In this document: in pieces, positions 6,753-8,702 of the stretch | Numbering within the stretch: the first letter of the stretch is position 1 | Layout: every line of letters begins with the position of its first letter | From: Bacillota bacterium | Lineage (GTDB): Bacteria; Bacillota; DTU030; DUMP01 | Direction of reading: 5' to 3' | DNA: 8,702 nucleotides | Assembly (NCBI GenBank): GCA_012735455.1 | Contig: JAAYHG010000129.1 | Location: 1-8,702 of the forward strand | The notes under the pieces: generated by a model | The model's input: the letters and a program-made list of their open reading frames with translations, nothing else | Databases searched by the model: none | Told to the model about the DNA's origin: nothing | Program-made: the position numbers and the translations under genes

Positions 6753-7013
6753 TTAGAACCGGCTCTGCCGTTGCCTCGCCTCGTTGACAACGAGTTCACG
6801 GCCGCCGACCTGAACTCCCTGCATCGCCTCGAGAACTTTTCCCAGGTCGTCATCGTTAACCTCAACGAACCCAAAACCACGGGAACGCCCTGTCTCACGG
6901 TCCGTGATGATACGGCTAGCCTGGATCTCTACCCCCGTCTTCTCAGCAAACACCGAAGCTAGTTCACTTTCTGTAGTAGCCCACGGTAAATTGCCAACGT
7001 AGATGGTTTTCAA
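6753..7013 (-). CDS. Small single-RRM RNA-binding protein
   Basis: The 86-residue product is almost entirely one RNA recognition motif. RNP2 is IYVGNL (4-9), with RNP1 RGFGFVEV (45-52) and the aromatic residues that stack on RNA bases in both. A short basic tail (ARQRQSRF) follows. Such stand-alone RRM proteins occur in cyanobacteria and many other bacteria; their roles are poorly defined, with cold response or RNA chaperoning proposed in some groups. The start is TTG 7013, with AGGTAGGTG upstream at about 7 nt. It has a candidate promoter of its own upstream and a hairpin downstream, so it is probably a single-gene transcript between nadD and yqeK. The RNA target is unknown. Confidence 0.92.
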   Translation of the reverse strand: MKTIYVGNLPWATTESELASVFAEKTGVEIQASRIITDRETGRSRGFGFVEVNDDDLGKVLEAMQGVQVGGRELVVNEARQRQSRF

Positions 7014-7075
7014 GGGACTTCACCTACCTTTCTGAGGCCAGGAAACCTCGAATCTCATGGTATAGTTCTACACTT

Positions 7076-7105
7076 AGTATAGACATTCCTGCCGTCCTGA
7101 TACAA
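7076..7105 (-). promoter_or_regulatory. Candidate promoter of the RRM gene
   Basis: TTGTAT (7105-7100), 18 nt, TATACT (7081-7076) on the minus strand. The -10 matches five of six consensus bases; the -35 matches only three. The inferred start near 7069 gives about 55 nt of leader. Confidence 0.45.
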
Positions 7106-7113
7106 AATTTTGT
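7102..7113. repeat. 12-nt perfect palindrome overlapping the RRM gene -35
   Basis: ACAAAATTTTGT is a perfect dyad lying within a longer imperfect one (CTGA on one side, ATCAG on the other). It sits just after nadD and over the candidate -35 of the RRM gene, so it could be an operator. The AT-rich core makes chance occurrence possible. Confidence 0.4.
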
Positions 7114-7131
7114 TCAGCCCTAAGATTCATT

Positions 7132-7743
7132 TTAACGGTAGAGCTTATTCTTAATAATGTAGTTTTCGACCGCTTCTGGGAGCAAATATTTAAGGGGCGT
7201 TCCTTCCATCACACGCTTGCGAATATCCGTAGAGGAGATGGCCAGAGCCGGAACTTCCACAGTAAAAACCTTGTGGGAGTACTTCTGCTGCAGGTGCCCT
7301 AGCTTGACACTGAGCTTATACCCTGGCCGTGTCACGGCAATAAAGTAGCATAGCCCAAGGAGCTCATCCACATCCTTCCAGGTAAGTATCTCGGCAATAG
7401 CGTCTGCACCACTGATAAAGTAAAGCTCTACGGCGGGGCCAAATTGGGCCGACAACGCCCGGAGTGTGTCAATGGTATAGGAATACCCCTCACGGTCCAG
7501 CTCTATCCGTGAGACCTCAAAAAAAGGGTTTGTAATGGTGGCTAACACAGTCATTAGGTAGCGATGCTTAGGATCACTAACGGGATAATCCTTCTTATGG
7601 GGTGGCAGGCGGTTCGGTACAAAGAGCACCTCCGATAGACCAAAAGCGGCCCGAGCCGCTTCCGCCGCCACTAGGTGCCCGTAATGGATGGGGTCAAACG
7701 TACCTCCCATGATACCAACCCGCCGTGGATTTTCCTCTTTCAA
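7132..7743 (-). CDS. nadD: Nicotinate-nucleotide adenylyltransferase
   Basis: NadD joins nicotinate mononucleotide to AMP from ATP, giving deamido-NAD in NAD synthesis. The 203 residues have the nucleotidyltransferase signature [11 protein letters not shown] (13-23, with H20 and H23) and [10 protein letters not shown] (about 169-178), the ATP-binding SxTxxR motif. [11 protein letters not shown] (about 41-51) lies between them as in the family. TTG 7743 is supported by GGAGGA 7 nt upstream. It has its own extended -10 promoter, with a terminator just before it, so it is not cotranscribed with obg. In many Firmicutes nadD and yqeK are adjacent; here a small RRM gene stands between them. Confidence 0.95.
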   Translation of the reverse strand: MKEENPRRVGIMGGTFDPIHYGHLVAAEAARAAFGLSEVLFVPNRLPPHKKDYPVSDPKHRYLMTVLATITNPFFEVSRIELDREGYSYTIDTLRALSAQFGPAVELYFISGADAIAEILTWKDVDELLGLCYFIAVTRPGYKLSVKLGHLQQKYSHKVFTVEVPALAISSTDIRKRVMEGTPLKYLLPEAVENYIIKNKLYR

Positions 7744-7784
7744 ATTCTCGTCCTCCGCTCACTATTGGTCGCTGCCACTATTGC

Positions 7785-7814
7785 ATTATAGCACGACTTA
7801 GATAGGCTTGACCA
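7785..7814 (-). promoter_or_regulatory. nadD promoter with extended -10
   Basis: On the minus strand TGCTATAAT gives a perfect -10 (7790-7785) with the TG extension. TGGTCA (7814-7809) is an acceptable -35 at 18 nt. The inferred start near 7778 leaves about 35 nt before the TTG start of nadD. Confidence 0.75.
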
Positions 7815-7815
7815 G

Positions 7816-7839
7816 AAAAAGGGGATCTAGCTGATCCCC
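7816..7839 (-). terminator. Intrinsic terminator overlapping the end of the small Cys-rich gene
   Basis: GGGGATC pairs with GATCCCC around a 5-nt loop and runs into TTTTT (7820-7816) on the minus strand. The 5' arm is coding (the final Gly-Ile-Ser codons) and the TAG stop spans the loop and 3' arm, so ribosome position could affect folding. It should end the obg transcript. Confidence 0.8.
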
Positions 7840-8027
7840 CTCATGCTGCCACCGCGCTCACGCCGTGCCCGTCTCCTGCGCTCTGACCAATCGTCTACGG
7901 TCCTATCGCCGCTGGGCTTTCTCTCTTTGATCTTCGTCACACCGGCCACCAGAACAAAATCATTGCGTGCCGGGCAGTAATACACGGTTTCTCCCTTACT
8001 GCAATTGCCACAATCCAGGCAATCCAT
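7827..8027 (-). CDS. Small Cys-rich basic protein, unknown function
   Basis: I do not recognise this 66-residue protein. It begins MDCLDCGNCSKG and has four cysteines (C3, C6, C9, C18; C-x2-C-x2-C-x8-C) followed by PARNDFV. This resembles a small metal-binding knuckle, probably zinc, or possibly an Fe-S site. The second half is strongly basic (ERRRRARRER), suggesting nucleic acid or ribosome contact. ATG 8027 was chosen because AGGAGG lies upstream (12-nt spacing) and the Cys cluster then opens the protein. A TTG at 8078 would extend it by 17 residues into obg but has no ribosome site. It starts 28 nt after the obg stop and is closed by a terminator, so it is probably cotranscribed with obg. 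Confidence 0.7.
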   Translation of the reverse strand: MDCLDCGNCSKGETVYYCPARNDFVLVAGVTKIKERKPSGDRTVDDWSERRRRARRERGGSMRGIS

Positions 8028-8055
8028 GCCAGACCCTATCCTCCTATTTTTTGTC

Positions 8056-8702
8056 TTATAAACTCCGATGGTACTCAAAAATGTAATCGCCTACTCTAAC
8101 CTCATCACCATCCTGTGCCCCAGCCTCAGCTAGCTTGTCTTCTACTCCCATCCTGGCCAGTATTGTCTGTAGGCGCTGAACGGCTTGTTCCTGGTTGAAA
8201 TCGGTCATGGCCACCAGCTTCTCCACCGCCAGCCCCTTGATAATAAATATGCCGCCTTCACGTTCGAGGTGAAAGCCTTCCTCCTGCTGCGGGCGATAAA
8301 CAATAGTCTCTGCTTTTGGTTTTACCTCATGCGCAGGCAGCTCAGCCAGCATCTGCACCAGACGCTTCAACAGAGCCTCTACCCCTTGGCCTGTTACGGC
8401 AGACAAGGGATAAACCTCGCGGCCATCCTTGGCTGCAGCTTCCTGCAATGGCCCCAGGTTATCCAGGGCTTGAGGAATATCCATTTTATTGGCAGCAACC
8501 ACCTGCGGTAGTCCTGCTAGCTCTTTCTTATACAAAGCAAGCTCAGCATTTATATTGAGGTAGTCGCGCACTGGATCGCGCCCCTCGGTACCAGCGGTGT
8601 CTACTACGTGAACCAACACTCGGGTGCGCTCCAGGTGTCTTAAGAATTCGCGGCCTAAACCAGCCCCCGTGTGCGCACCTTCGATCAAGCCAGGAACATC
8701 AG
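8056..8702 (-). CDS. obg: GTPase Obg (CgtA), N-terminal part beyond window
   Basis: Obg is a GTPase that acts in late 50S ribosome assembly and stress control. The window begins within the G domain. The frame opens with the G3 motif DVPGLIEGAHTGAGLG, then shows G4 AANKMD and G5 LSAVTGQG. A C-terminal OCT domain follows (from about GIFIIKGLAVEKLVAMTDFNQEQAVQRLQ) and ends VGDYIFEYHRSL. The Obg fold and the G1/G2 motifs lie upstream of 8702, so about half of a normal 420-430-residue protein is present. The apparent TTG at 8688 is internal, not a start. The small Cys-rich gene follows by 28 nt. Confidence 0.95.
   Translation of the reverse strand, partial: DVPGLIEGAHTGAGLGREFLRHLERTRVLVHVVDTAGTEGRDPVRDYLNINAELALYKKELAGLPQVVAANKMDIPQALDNLGPLQEAAAKDGREVYPLSAVTGQGVEALLKRLVQMLAELPAHEVKPKAETIVYRPQQEEGFHLEREGGIFIIKGLAVEKLVAMTDFNQEQAVQRLQTILARMGVEDKLAEAGAQDGDEVRVGDYIFEYHRSL

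Noticed and set aside
1..8702. CRISPR arrays, insertion sequences, prophage or origin signals
   Set aside because: No spaced direct repeats, transposase or integrase genes, target duplications or DnaA-box clusters were seen.

Overview
All protein genes in this window lie on the minus strand, so transcription runs from position 8702 towards 1. The gene set (Obg GTPase, NadD, YqeK, a LytR-CpsA-Psr protein, RsfS, T-box-controlled LeuS, ComEA), the strong AGGAGG-type ribosome sites, the frequent TTG and GTG starts and the T-box riboswitch all point to a Gram-positive Firmicute. The moderately GC-rich composition and the FMN hydroxy-acid oxidase with a Cys-rich N-terminus suggest a Clostridia lineage of the Peptococcaceae/Moorella kind. 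That placement is inference from gene content.

Layout in transcription order. (1) 8702-8056: C-terminal two thirds of obg, cut by the window edge. A small Cys-rich, basic protein of unknown function follows (8027-7827), and an intrinsic terminator overlaps its stop codon. (2) An extended -10 promoter drives nadD (7743-7132). (3) A small RRM RNA-binding protein gene (7013-6753) has its own candidate promoter and is followed by a hairpin. (4) yqeK, an LCP-family gene and rsfS (6597-4352) form a tight operon with a 4-nt overlap and a 12-nt gap. (5) Inside the 3' end of rsfS is a consensus sigma-A promoter (TTGACA, 17 nt, TATAAT). It opens a leucine T-box leader for leuS (4047-1564), which ends at a strong terminator. 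(6) comEA (1397-765) and a truncated FMN-dependent alpha-hydroxy-acid oxidase (709-1) complete the window.

The most remarkable element is the leuS leader. It has a complete T-box Stem I (AGUA motif, distal GGUG loop, CUC leucine specifier) and a canonical antiterminator/terminator. Where the Stem II/III linker region would be, it carries an intact tRNA-Ala(GGC) gene with encoded CCA and the G3:U70 identity pair. A leucine-sensing riboswitch and a functional-looking alanine tRNA therefore share one short transcript. The promoter and the 5' strand of Stem I are also written inside the rsfS coding sequence, and the rsfS stop codon lies within the AGUA motif.

Functionally the cluster joins ribosome assembly and silencing (Obg, RsfS), NAD synthesis (NadD), Ap4A breakdown (YqeK), envelope polymer attachment (LCP), leucine charging (LeuS), an alanine tRNA and DNA uptake (ComEA). 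This is the usual Firmicute obg-nadD-yqeK-rsfS neighbourhood.
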